DNA of 64,000 nt from Lutjanus erythropterus (lineage: Eukaryota; Chordata; Actinopteri; Lutjaniformes; Lutjanidae): the NCBI GenBank assembly GCA_020091685.1, contig CM034595.1, positions 38,964,900-39,028,899 of the forward strand. Direction: 5' to 3'. The notes under the pieces were generated by a model, which had not been told where the DNA came from, made no database searches, and was given only the letters and a program-made list of their open reading frames with translations. The position numbers were made by a program, and so were the translations under genes. Of this stretch, positions 35,400 through 48,029 are shown piece by piece. The number at the start of each line of letters is the position of its first letter. Position 1 is the first letter of the stretch.

Positions 35400-37200
35400 T
35401 GGAGTCCTACAGGGTGTATGTGATAATTTTTAAAAAATATCAGCCAGATTCCTGAAATAATTATACTATAAGTTCAATAAAAATAAAATAGAAATGTGAG
35501 TTCAATTAAACATTTTATATTCAATATTCCTGTTTTCAATGCAACCATTAACTTCTGAAAGCTGTCAACAGCTGTAGAAAAATGTTTTGTGCTGTTCAGG
35601 GTGTCAAATGTTTTAAAGGGGCTACATTAATGATAAAAGTTTGAGAACCAGTGTTTTATTATTAAACCTTTATTTGACCTTAAAAGATCATTGAGGAAGT
35701 ATCCTTATTTACTGTAGACTTTTCTCATTTCATAGTTTGTACATCCTCGTTTCCTCTCCTCACCGCTTAGTCCCACCTCACACGCAAGCAAGGAGACAAG
35801 GAGACACGACAAGAGTCTAGGAAATAGGCGTAACGTACACATATGCAGCCTTTATATATTTTATTATGTAAAGCACTCACAAACTCATGTCAATCTATCT
35901 GTACAAAACATATATTTCTCTTACAAACACTAACAGTTGAACTGGGTATAGATTACATTCATCAAGAAAACCATAAGTAATATCAAGATGAATTGTCATT
36001 AAGGAATGTGAGGCGCTACACAAGCAGCACATATCATTAAAAGACATATTGTTTGATTACATGTTTGATCAAATAAGTTGTAAGCACAGGTGTACGCTGG
36101 ATCACAGGAATGACGCTCTGCCACTTTCTGTCTCTGGGTGAGGGAAAAGAATATTCAAAGTTCTGATAACCTGTTTATTAAAACAACTGGATCGGTCAAA
36201 GTTTTCAAACTGAGATTTAATCGATGTGAAAAGTGACTTACAGTGGCAGCAGAGAGACAGACAGAGAGAGAGACAGTGAGCGCTCATGTGGACAGACTGC
36301 TACGTGATATTCTCAGCATGATGAAACTATTAATAAAGTCAGTGTAACATCTGATCATGTGCTCACTTTTAATTAACTAATACTTTAGGAACAGTAGTGA
36401 AATGAGCAACAATTAAAGAATGTGTGTGTCACAGGTGTGCATGGTTTTGTATGTTCAAGCTGCGTCATGCCTCTTGTTTTTGTCAAGTGTGCCAAAAAAA
36501 AAAAAAACTTCAACAGAGGATACGCCTGTGCGTCCTCGCTCAGAGCTCCTCTGGCAAGCCTCCACGCTGGACAGCCACAGAGAGGCAGAGTGTCCAAGTT
36601 TAAGGCCTTCTGCAGATAATTCCAACTATAAGGTGCATTTTTCCTGACATGGTGTCTCTCTTTCCTGATACCCATTTGACTGTTTCCGTCCTCTCAGAGG
36701 ACAAAATCATACAAATGTCTATGTAGGTGGACCTGCTCAGCCAGTCCTCCCTCGAAGGCGTCCATGTCAAAGGCAAAAGTTGGCGTGTGCTTCCACTGAT
36801 TAGTTACAAAAATTCAGCGGTGCATGACCAAGCAACGCGAAACCTTTTGTTTGTGTGGTCGGAATGTGGAGCAACAACCTGTTCTGAGAACAAGTATCGA
36901 GATTATGGGAGTTCAATGTTAAAATGGATGAAATACAGGATGGAAGAATCTATCAAAGCTTTATAGATGAATAAAAACTAATGCTGGTCCCGCACCTCGC
37001 TGCCAGAGATGACCAGCTGACCTTGTGGTAAAGATGTGGCTGCAGTTGGTGCCGTAACGATCACCGGTTATTATTCTTAGGGCTGAGTGACAGCCTCAGC
37101 ATCCAGTGATTTCAAGGTAGAGGCTGCTATAAAAAGGTATATAAACTGTACACACAAGATTCAGTTTGAGAGGCATCCATTTGGCTTTGACTTAAGGACC
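35400..37200. other. Intergenic desert, no gene seen
   Basis: AT-rich sequence with no gene. The frame at 36727-36966 lies in sequence that looks like a dispersed repeat. Confidence 0.4.
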
Positions 37201-37213
37201 AATTGATGGTTAT

Positions 37214-37693
37214 TAGGGTTGGGTACCAAACTACTTTTAAGGGTACTGGCCGAATTACATCAGTACTACCAAGTACCAATTCATGTAAATTCAATCGGTG
37301 CAAAATTTTGGTACTTGAAAGTGCATCGACAACTTGATCAGCACCTTCAGATGATCAACTAGCTTGTTGTTGAGTTGTTATGAGATGGAAGTGGACTTTT
37401 TTTTGCTATTTTGTTTGATGCTTGCTTAGCATTTTTACCAGCAGTAGCTGTAAATGACAGAGGACAGAGGGAGGGGTTTTATTTGTGTATTTTTGGTGTT
37501 TAAAATGTTCTAAATTAATTAAAAAAAAAAAAAAAAACAATGTTGAAAATGAGAGGGTCAGACTTATTTCATGCTACAGAAATGATATTTTTTATTACAG
37601 AGAGAGTAAAGTACAGAAAAAAAGTACTGATGGGTATTGGTACAGAATTCCAAAGACCTGTAGCGTTTTAAATGTGAATGGTACCCAACCCTA
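37214..37693. mobile_element. hAT-type MITE, 480 bp, with imperfect 8-bp target duplication
   Basis: It begins TAGGGTTGGGTACC (37214-37227) and ends with its exact inverse GGTACCCAACCCTA (37680-37693). Flanking octamers ATGGTTAT and ATGGTTCA agree at 6 of 8 bases, fitting the 8-bp duplication made by hAT transposases. There is no transposase frame, so it is non-autonomous. Confidence 0.85.
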
Positions 37694-38069
37694 ATGGTTC
37701 AGTTGAAGCAAATCAAATGACAAATGCAGACATTCAATGGCTGGTTGTGCAGAGGATGTGCAACAATATAAAACTGTGTCATCTGCATAAAGATGTAATT
37801 TACAGGAGAAAAATATCCTTTAAATAAACTGAGAATAAAATGGGGCCTAATACTGAACCTGGTGGAAACATCAGAATAAACATCACCCATTTCAACACAC
37901 TGTGGTCTATTTGAGAGGTAATTTTTAAACTGCAGGCAACTGACTAACTAAGGAGTGAGTACAGAAAACATAAGGAGGAAGGACCTGAGCTGATTATTTA
38001 GTAAGGAGTCCAAGATTTTAACCAGGCAAATTGATTTTTTTTAGACGATATTGTTCTTTCAACTTTATG

Positions 38070-38390
38070 CCAGCAGTTTGTCCCTTTCCTGTTTCACCGT
38101 GAAAATGCTCTGAAGCACAAATCCAGGCCTGTGAAGACATGGTTTCCCCAGTCTGGCGTGGAAGAACTCGACTGGCCTTCACAGAGCGCTGACCTCAACC
38201 CCATCCAGTACCTTTGGGATGAACTGGAACAAACCGGACCTGATCATCCGCCATCAGTGTTGGACTTTATCAATGCTCTTGTGGCTGAATGGGAAGAATA
38301 GATGATGTTATAGCTGCAGTTTAAAGCCCACAGTCAAATATGGCTGTAATACCCAGGTGTGCGTATACTTTTGGTCATGTTACTTTATTA
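38070..38390 (+). pseudogene. Tc1-like transposase 3' fragment with terminal repeat
   Basis: One frame reads DWPSQSADLNPIQYLWDELE, then VLDFINALVAEWEE, which is the catalytic-domain end of a Tc1/mariner-type transposase (DLNPI..LWDELE). The preceding TGAAGACATGGTTTCCCCAG is typical of the family. The terminal repeat ATACTTTTGGTCATGTTAC follows at 38365. The N-terminal half is absent, so it is dead. Confidence 0.8.
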
Positions 38391-38864
38391 AGTTCATGTA
38401 TAGTAAATGCTTTGGAACCATGTTTTAGATCTTTAATGACCACAGTGATGGGGCATGTTGACATGCTTAAATGACAGATACAGTGTACTTGTGCAGCTTG
38501 TTTGTGAGGCTGGAGGGGAAGTTCGGTGGTTTAAGGGTTTTATTGCAAAGGGGAAAGTTTTCTTTTAGAGAGAAGAAGAAAGTGAGGAGGAGGGGGGGGG
38601 GGATAAAGAGAAAGAGGCCAATTGCACTCTTTATAAGAAAACGAGAACAAGAGCATAAAAGTAGGAAGGGGGAGACATAAAAGACAACTGATATCTAATG
38701 TGTCATATGTGGAGTGTGCGTGTGTGAGTGGTGAGAAAGAGAGAGAGAGGGGTGAACTCTGTCCTTTGAATCATTACAAACATCAAAGGCTGTCGTGCTC
38801 GTTAAAAATGGATGTCCATCCCTCCATCCTCTGAGAGAAGAGGGAGAGAACCGCAGAGGGGAGG

Positions 38865-38873
38865 GTGTGTGTG

Positions 38874-38908
<35 letters not shown>

Positions 38909-38910
38909 GT
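38865..38910 (+). repeat. (TG)n microsatellite
   Basis: About 22 TG units with one TTTG interruption. A G-run and GGA-rich stretch lies upstream at 38575-38605. Confidence 0.95.
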
Positions 38911-39870
38911 CACTGCCAGGAAAACAGAGAAAAAGAGGTTCACTGATTGTTTACTGGAGGACAAGAGAAACTCTTTGCTCACTGAAATTTCATCAATCAG
39001 CTGTAACAATTAAGATTTACAGGGATTTATTGGCAAAATATGGCAAAAATGGTAAATAATATTGATAAGTATGTTTTCATTAGTGTTTAATCATCTAAAA
39101 ATTAGATAAGAAATGTCTACAGATGGAGTGAGGCCACCATGTTGAACTTCTATAACCTAGACCGTACAAACCAAACACTGGCTCTAGAGAGGGCCTTTTG
39201 CATTTTCTGCTGCCACTGTAGTTTCTCCTACAGGCTCGGAAGGGGAGGGTGAGGCGAGTTGTCTTCATTTAGTTACAGTCTAAAACATCAGGTTAAAATC
39301 CCACACACTGGTCTTTTAAATCTTTTAAATAAAGAGTTTATATGTTCACATATGAATCGTGTCACATGCAAAAATCCCTCTGAGCTGTAGATTTAAGCTA
39401 AAGGTGTCTCTGACGTGCGCAAGATTTCCCTTAAAACAAACCAGTGATGGTTTCATTTACAAAATGATTTAGAAGCCCTTGTTGGTGTTTATCAAAAACT
39501 TTCGAAGGAAATCTTTAAAGTGGTTTACAGTATGAGAGCTGTATTACTACAGAAGCTGGAAGCGGCCATGCTAGAAATGATTCTTTTTATGTCACTATCA
39601 TGAAATCACAAGTTTCTTATTTCGTTTTCTCGATAACAAAGCTCTTTTTCTTGTAATAGCAGGTTAATTCATATCGAAAACAAAAGACCAATTTACCAAG
39701 ATTACGAGATAATTTAGCACACGGAAATGACTTATCTGCATTCTTACCTGCGAAGTCGTGGCCTGGCAAGTCTTCTCCTTGAACGATGAGGACTGATCTG
39801 AACGTCGTCTCTCACAGAGAGACACCGTTCAGTTTCTGCCCGTGTCAGACCCTGATAGGAGTGATCTGAC

Positions 39871-40986
39871 TTTTTTTTTTTTTTCATTTTTATTTATTTT
39901 GATACAATGACCAGTCCATTTCCCTTCATATACATGTTTTCCCTTGTTTTATAGCTGCACATTATCTCAACACCTACAATCAAGGATCAACAAACAAACA
40001 AACAAACAAACCAAACAAACAAACAAACAAAAACAAAACACGAACAAAGGACGATAAATAATTGAACATGATAAAAATAATGATAATGTTACTAATGATA
40101 ATAAAAGTAATAATTGATGAAGAAAAATAGGTAAATAAATAAGTAAGTCAAAGAAAAGAGAAAGAAATCCACTCTAGGTATCAAATGACATGGTGTGATG
40201 GTGTGAATGTGTTTAGTTCCTGACCAGGAGACTTATGCTACAAACTTACTGTATTAGCAGAGCTATGACAGGCTTCCATCGTTTAATAGAGATAGGTTTT
40301 TGAAGTCTTAATGAGTATGTAATTTGCTCCATCTGGTAGATGTCCCATATTTTCTGGGTCCATACATTATAAGTAGGAGGGTCTGGCTTTAGCCATCTGA
40401 TGGTTATGCATTTTAACGCTGTTGTAAGGAAAATGTTAAGAAGGTATTTCACATCTCTCTCTTACATACCCTCTGGAATTGCTCCTAATAATGTTACTAT
40501 AGGGGTTTGTGGAATATCTCGTTTGAAAACCTCTCTGAGAGCATCAAAAACATCTTTCCAGAATAGACTCAATTTAGGACACAGCCAGAATATATGGGTG
40601 TGATTGGCATTCTCAGTACCACAACTCCTCCAACATGAGTTACGATGTGCTGGTCCCATCTTAGTTGTTATTGCTGGTGTTCTGAAAAACCTGGTGACTA
40701 CTTTCCACTTAAATTCCCTCCATGTGTTAGAGTTTGTGGCAAGATGTGCTTCAGTACATATCTCCCTCCAAGTGTCCACTGATATGTTTTTGTTTGTCTC
40801 CACCTCCCACCTCTGTCTTATATGTTCAGAGATATGTGCATTTGTTACTAATAGAAATATATTTACTTATTATTTTCTTGTCTTCATGACTTATTTGTGT
40901 TATGAGAAACTTTTCTATAGGAGTAGGTCTTATCAGTTTTCCCCATTCTTTGTGTGTCATCAGAAAAGATCTCAACTGTAGATATC
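39871..40986 (-). mobile_element. 5'-truncated L1-type LINE with perfect 15-bp target duplication
   Basis: The poly-T at 39871-39884 is the poly(A) tail of a minus-strand retrotransposon. Frames at 40803-40462 and 40452-40246 encode the ORF2 C-terminus. The first has a Cys/His/Trp segment (SCWRSCGTENANHTHIFWLC) typical of the zinc-binding region after the reverse transcriptase. The second reads KYLLNIFLTTALK and SLRLQKP. The two are in the same frame, split by a stop at 40464-40462. TAGGAGTGATCTGAC is present exactly at 39856-39870 and 40987-41001. A (CAAA)n run lies near the tail at 39990-40031. Confidence 0.92.
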
Positions 40987-41001
40987 TAGGAGTGATCTGA
41001 C

Positions 41002-43945
41002 ATTTTCAGCGTACATTATCTTCTAAGATGCCATCTATGCAAAACAGATGAAACAACCTTTCGCTTTCTCATGATGGCAGACAGATTATCTTGTTTTCTT
41101 GAGGTAATAAAGCTCTTTTTCTAAAGAAAATCATTAACCTGTGATGTTGATGATGGTATTTTTTTTTTTTTTTAAATGTAGCATTACAGACTTTAACACC
41201 TGCTGGTGCTTTAAAATTTGTAAATTTGTCCTTTTAAATATGACAGTAAATCTGTGTATTAGTCCCATATTAGTGTGGCCAAAATGCAAAGGCTGTCATG
41301 TGACCATTATAGTAATGAAATTATATTTTTGTAGTATCTAATCATAAAAAAGATTAGAAGAAGAAGTGATGCTGAACATATTGGAATAATGGTGGAAAAT
41401 GATTATATTACTATGGATTATGACTCTAAGTTGATCTCAACTTTGTACAATAAAATCTGACAATTCAATAAAATTCACTTCTGCTGTTAATTTCCGAGTA
41501 ACAACAGATTTGTGATTTGATGGACACACTACCTCCAGATGTGCTGAATGCTTCAAACTTTGCCAAATTTGAGTGAAAATTGTGCATATTTCACATTTCA
41601 TGGCTGTATTTCAGGTCCTGATCTATTCGAAACAGTCACTGAAACGCTGTTGAAAACCGTGAGCTCAGATTCATTAAAATATGGCAAAATATTTTAACAT
41701 TTTAACCATCAAACTGAATCTGGCTCCGTCCTGTGTGTTTCCTGAGAGGCTTTAAAGATAATTGAACAAGGAAAAAGGAAAAGAAAAACACACAAAACAA
41801 ATAGAAAACAGACACTCTCTAATATTAAACATTAGTGTGACACATTTGTGTGGTTTAATGAAGAAGTAAATCACGGTGAGGACAAATGAAAGGCAAAAAG
41901 CCGCAGCATGACGCGTGCTGGTGTTTACTGCAGTGACAGGAAGACAAAAAGAAACTGGACTGCCGGTAAACCGTCGCCCCGACAAACAAGTAATCAAGTC
42001 AGCTGATTTTAGAGCCGAACTTCAGAAGGTCAGTAAAATAACGACGAGCAGGTTTCTTCACTGACTTCATGAAAAAAAAATAAACAGGTTTTTACTGAAT
42101 GTAACTGCATGTGAGGGGACTGTTCAACAGATGAGACATTTCAGCCAGAACAGCTGTTCCTCCACTCGGGTTTTAAACAAGTTAAAATGTGTCATTATTT
42201 GGAAATTAACCAGCGTTTTGTTCCTTTTTATGAGTTTTGAGAAAAAAGCTGAAATATTAAGAGAAGAAAAGGAAAAACTCTCCCTCAGACAAACTAGATA
42301 AAGATAAACCTTTATTGATCCCCAGCAGTGAAATTCAGCTGTTGCAGCAACATAATGACAGGAATTAGTAAAAATTAAGAAATAAATAATAGGTTTTAAT
42401 AAAACTAAAATAAGAATACAAAAAAGAAAACTATACAAGAAAATTGAGACAAATGTGAAGTCATGATGCTGATTCACATTTCATTCAGTCTAAAGGCGCA
42501 GATTATTTCAGTTTGTTACAGTAGGGACTCTAAATAGAAGAATTTAAGGATTTTTAATGCTTTGCGGAACTGAATTCTAAACTACTTTAACAACAAAAAC
42601 AAAGATAAAATTTGTGAAAAACTAAAAGATGTCAACATTTTGTTTCCTGCTTTTCGAGCCACTAAATTGGAGATCAGGGTACAAAACGTTTTTAAAGATG
42701 TATTAAAGGCAACCTGGATATTTACTGTGTGTTCCATTTGAACTGGTGAGTTGGACTTTCCGACTTCCCAGTTGAAAGTTTCAACTGGAACGCCCCCCGA
42801 AGCTGGATTCCCGACTCAGAAAGTCAAAGGAACCTCAGCGACCTGGCTCGCTAAATCCAAGATGGCTGCTCCGTGCATCAACGGCAGTGAAAGCTGTTTA
42901 CCAGAACGTCTGTCTGGTGTCTCCTTCAACCACTCACAGTACTGTCCAAGTTCTGTGGACACACTGCCATTGTGTGTATGTATAAAGTACAGAATAATAT
43001 GTTGTTATTAAGAACTACTTTTATGTGGGAATGAGCTGAAAATGACAAGATGACTGCATTTAACTCCTTTATTCAAGTAAAAGTGAAAAACTAAAGGTTT
43101 AAAACTAAAAGTAGGCCTCTGAGGGACAAAAGCAAACTGAAAAGTCAGATTAATATAATTCAAAAACTATTAAACAAAATAAAATAAATAAATAAAAATA
43201 AATAAAAGCCTATTTTTTCTTTTGTTTAGAAATTCCCTCAACTCTACAGAACCAAAATCTTTTCACTACACACGATGACGTCGCCGGAAGAATTCACGTT
43301 AACGATAGCATCACGGTATCTATAATCGGTCAAGATCATCTTTAATTCTGTTTATTGTGCATTTAAAAATACCGGTGTAGGGAGGTGTACAGAGTCAAAC
43401 CTGGTTTAAGAGCATAAAAATCAATAATTCACCTCAAACGCATTAAATTAAAGTAACGAGTCAGTTCTGAAAGTGTCAGGAGAAGAAAATACAGATATGA
43501 CAGAAGTACAGGGACCTGAAAACTCTTTAACTGCAGTAAAGAAGTATCTGTACTTTATTTCCCACCTCTGGTCTTAACTAAGATGTTGAGTTGAGTTACT
43601 GCACTTATTTTGCATCTCATCTTTTCATTAATTCACTTTCTCACACTCTGTCCTGCTGTTTGTGTCATCACACTCAGATTTAAAGTGTTTATCTCAGCAG
43701 GGACACACGCTTGCAGCACGATACACTGTCGTTCTCACTCGTCACTCGTGTCGTCCCCGTCCCAGTGTGCTGCGTTATCTGTGTGCGTGTGTGTTTTTGA
43801 GGGCGAACACACTCATGACTTCCTCTTCATCACTAATCGCTCTCATCTGTTGATCTTCTTGATCTCTGCTCTGCTGTGTGATACACAACAGAGCGCTGTG
43901 GCCCCCTGAGACGCTTTAAACGCAGAGGAAGGTGTGTGTGTGTCT

Positions 43946-43976
<31 letters not shown>

Positions 43977-44410
43977 AGAAAGAGAGAGAGAGCAAGAGAC
44001 TGTGGTTTCACGGAATCAGGCAGGACAGTAGGGGACTGGGTTAGAGGGCATATTTTGCGGTCTGAGCTGATGGTAAAATTGTGTGTGAGTGTGAGTGTGT
44101 GTGTGTGTGTGACAGAGAATAGTTTCGCGGAATCTGTTGGGAATCAGATGTCCAGTAAAGTTTTTAGTCTATTATCGGAACAAACAGACGAGTGTTTGCA
44201 GTTGGTATGGAGACCCAAACAAACTGTTGAAGAAAAACTTCCTGATACTAATTACTTTCTCAAAAACACCAAACAACTGTCCCCTGTCGTGTTTAAGCCT
44301 CACTCATACACTCATTATTAAAGTTTGATAAGACTGTTTTGTTTCTTTTTATTACTGTCAACAATTCTTCTGAAAAGAAAAGAAAAGTTAATTAATTTCT
44401 GATAAAAGGT
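41002..44410. other. Intergenic desert with dispersed repeats
   Basis: No gene was seen. A retroelement tail (AACCTTTATTGATCCCCAGC) occurs at about 42307. A MITE-like block lies at about 42745-42880 (TTCCGACTTCCCAGTTG, CCAAGATGGCTGCTCC). A TG microsatellite spans 43931-43976. Confidence 0.4.
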
Positions 44411-44412
44411 TC

Positions 44413-44463
44413 TGTCTGTGCAGCCTCTGTGATGTACTCCACATCACAGAGGCTGCACAGACA
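44413..44463. repeat. Perfect 23-bp inverted repeat with 5-nt loop
   Basis: Bases 44413-44435 are the exact reverse complement of 44441-44463, with loop ACTCC. The arms contain GCAGCCTCTGTGATG. The pairing stops sharply at both ends. Confidence 0.9.
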
Positions 44464-44469
44464 CACAAA

Positions 44470-47400
44470 AGCCTCACTGTTTGTCATATTCCTATATTCC
44501 TTCAGTCAGTATCTTGATCTCTTCTTGACTTGTTATGCTAACAAACCACCATAGCCTTTGTGTTGATTATTGTTCATATTTGAACCATTATTGTTACCAT
44601 TAACAGCAGCGGCACCTTCACTCTATCTGTAGTCATCTAATTTTCAGTATGTTATTTTTAACATTTATTAATTTAGAACATTTTGCACACCACACAAAAT
44701 AAAACCTGTCCTGTACAACCTCCAGCCTGTCAGTCTCTCCTCAGGGATTAGCATGAGAGTGAAGTTGTGTGTCTCGAAGGAAGCGCTATTGCAACTCACA
44801 CACTGTTGGTTTCATACTATGGTTTGGACTTGATGGACCTGATGCTAGTGTAAATGCTAAGCTACCACCAACCGAGACAGTGAAGAAAGCACAGTCCTCT
44901 CCAACAGCAGCTTATCTAACAACTTAATTAATCGTCTGGAGATGCTGATGAAGTTGTCAGTTCCTCAGTTAAAGTTTTGTCATGCTCGCTGCAGGCGTGC
45001 TGATGTCGGCTTCCAGTTGATCAAACATGGCACACTTATACAGGTTTTAGACATATTTTGTGTGTGACCAAGTGTTCCTTCAGGTTGGATGTGTTGCCCT
45101 GACCAGCTTTGCCTACGAATATTAGCAGTGAGTGTTGTCTGCGTCAAGTCTTGAAAAGTCTAACCACAGTTTTGGCTCAGGCCCCCACTTTCTCTCAATG
45201 CTCCTAAGTCACTCTCTCACCCAGATGAGCCACTCTCAGAGACGGGAAAAGCTGTTGCAGTGTTTTCTCAGAGTCTGCAGATGCACTTCTCTTAATTATA
45301 TTGACTGGATGTCTTATAATATGGATCTTTTTTTGTATTTTTCAGTAGTTTTAATTCTTCTAATAATCTCTCTCATGTGAAACAGTCAAAACTGTTCCTA
45401 CTCTAAGGGTGAAGCTAATTTAGGGCCTTTAAAGTCTGAAACCTTCATTAAACTCAAGTCCAGAGAACTTAGCTTGGAAGGTTGCTGGCTGCATCTATTA
45501 TTTTTCCAACCCAGTTTAGACAAAACTACGCACTTCTGCATGACACAGCATGTGACTCTACGGCTCTAAAGGCAGCAGAATTGCCACGATTTGGCAAGTG
45601 TTGAGTAATGGCAAAAGCTGATAAATATTAATTTGAATGAGGACTAGAGGCTGTGCTATGTGTAGCTCTGGTTGTGTCTGTGCTTTTCTTGCAGTTGGTT
45701 TGTAAAACAAACAGCCGGCGGCCGAGCTCACACAGCAGGTTGTGAGATGTAGTTTGTCAGCCTGCTGGTTGCCATCTCGGCACTACCGCCAAGTAAGTAT
45801 TCCTGCCTGCTCCTATCTCTTGTCCGTGCTCGGTGTGTGTGTGTGGACTGGCAGCCCTCCTTGTGAACACTCGGCCTGTCCGCTCCGCCTCGCCCAAAAG
45901 CAGCTCCGGAGGAGACGTGCTCCTGAGAAGCAGCGGCAGGCCGGGTGAGAGGGAGTGACGCAGCTGAAGAGGTGGTGATGTGTTTACCAGGGTGACTGCA
46001 GCTCACAATCCTCTGTATCAGCACCAGCGTTGGCTGTTTGTTTAAACCCACCGCAGAAAAACAAGCTTCCAGCCTAGTGTAGCTGTCATTGGCTGTCATA
46101 TACCACAGATGCTTTCATCATGTGGAAGTGGACGCGGTTTCATCCAAACTGGGTTAAAAGAAATGATGACAACGCTTACTGGCTCAAACCCATAGACGTA
46201 TTACAATGAACTGGAGGCAACTCACAAAGTTGGCGCCCCTTCAGTTGCAACAATAGGAGTTGCTTGCCTGGTGCATAAACCAAAAAGTTTTCTAGCTCCC
46301 TACACATAATCAGTGGGACTCATGTCCAGGAAGTAGCGTTTCCGCGTTTGCCACCGCTCGGCACAGAGACTTTACATCTGACTCGGCGTGCCAGTGGAAA
46401 AGCCCCAAACGTGCCGCACTGCTTTGCTTTACTGCTTTTATCACGCCAAGCTGTGACAAGTCACGCCCGAGATGGACCTTCTCTGGAGTTGGGCCAAAGT
46501 GAGCCTGACCCACCTCCAAGCTGGGCTGCGATGACGTCTGGCCGACCGCAGCCAACCCGTGACGACCATCATTTCTTCCCCTCAAACAAGCGAGGGTTGC
46601 GATACTCGTGTCTTCGTGTCTGTGCTGGAGGGCAGAGAGAAACACGTTTCTCAAAGTGTCTGTGACTGTGTGTTCAGCTCTCAGTTCTTTAGAAGCTAAT
46701 CTCTGTGGTTTGAAGGTTAGTTTCTCTCTGTGTCGCTGTTTTTTTCATTCAGGTATCTTCTGTAATAATAAAAGCTTCTGAATAACACACTGACACGGGA
46801 CTTTTATTCAGTGTTCTCTGTTTTACGGCTCCTCAACTCGACTTAAGTTGCTCGTCTTCAGCCCTGTTGTAAGAGACATGCGAATCGCTGACGTGCCGAG
46901 TCAGACCGAGTATGGAAAAAGAGTAATTATGATGATGTCAGAATTTTTAATCGCTCTAGGAAAGTTTTACAAACATAAAAACTAATGGATCAAAAATTTA
47001 AGTCATAATTTAGCTTGATTGCAGTTCGGGGTGATCTGTACATACGTCTTTACATACGTCTCTTGTATAACACTGGCTTTTAGGAGGAAAATGCTTTTTG
47101 GGCTGCAGGGGAGCTTTTTCACTGTGACACCGCGAGTGTCCACTGCTGCATCACAAGGCTGAGAAATGCCCTGTCTAGGTTTTTATATTACATCTATACT
47201 CAAACGCCAGACAGGCAGAATAAACATGGCTGGGGCCACTTTCTTCTCGCTCAACACCACCACAGTTTCCAGATCAGACTGTGGTTGTACTGGGCAGCTT
47301 CCAGGTGTAAATGAGTGTAACTGTGTGTTTTCTTGAATAAAACTCTGGGGGAATAACCTCCAGTTTGGGAAGTCCTGACTTACAAACACATGACGTGTGC

Positions 47401-47700
47401 GACATGACGCTAAAAACTGGTCAGCGTGATGAACCAAAAACAGAAAACACAACAACTTTTCCACTCAGATTCAGGGAGCAGTAAAAAAAAAGAGAGTTGG
47501 AAATGCATCCCTGCAAACAATTTACCTTTGACTCATTCCATCCAAACACCTCACTGATCATCAAACCCCCCCCCCCCTTATTTCCTATCTTTCCTCAGTG
47601 TGTTATACAGTACAGGGGTCGGACGGCGGCTTGGGAAATCCCATAAAAGAGTGTGTGTCAGCGAGAAGAGTGAGACAGACTGTTCATCACTGTGTCTAGA
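44470..47700. other. Intergenic, with GC-richer block at about 45700-46680
   Basis: No coding gene was recognised. The block at 45700-46680 is richer in GC and CpG than its surroundings. It includes a donor-like AAGTAAGT (45790-45797) and is followed by AATAATAAAA at 46766, but no frame matches a known protein. Confidence 0.35.
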
Positions 47701-47715
47701 GCTGCAGTGTGTATA

Positions 47716-47718
<3 letters not shown>

Positions 47719-47782
<64 letters not shown>
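47719..47782 (+). repeat. (CA)n microsatellite, 64 bp
   Basis: Uninterrupted CA run. It is followed 190 bp later by a TG run and a GA run (47971-48029), giving another inverted CA/TG pair. Confidence 0.97.
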
Positions 47783-47787
<5 letters not shown>

Positions 47788-48029
47788 AACACATACCATA
47801 CCCCACGCCGAGCTCCGGGTCTTGACTCAACACCATAAAGCCGCCATCCCATCACACTTGGCCGCAGCATCAGTGGTGAGGAAGCCTGACGTGATGACAT
47901 GATGTGTGACATCACTCACACAACACACACACTTTAAATTAGCAGACTGGCAGTGTGACAAGAGACGAATGTGTGTGTGTGTGTGTTTGTGTGTGTGTGC
48001 GTGTGAGAGAGAGAGAGAGAGAGAGAGAG

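Noticed and set aside
36727-36966. 79-codon frame with balanced composition
   Set aside because: The sequence resembles a dispersed repeat, with no homology recognised and no RNA signals.
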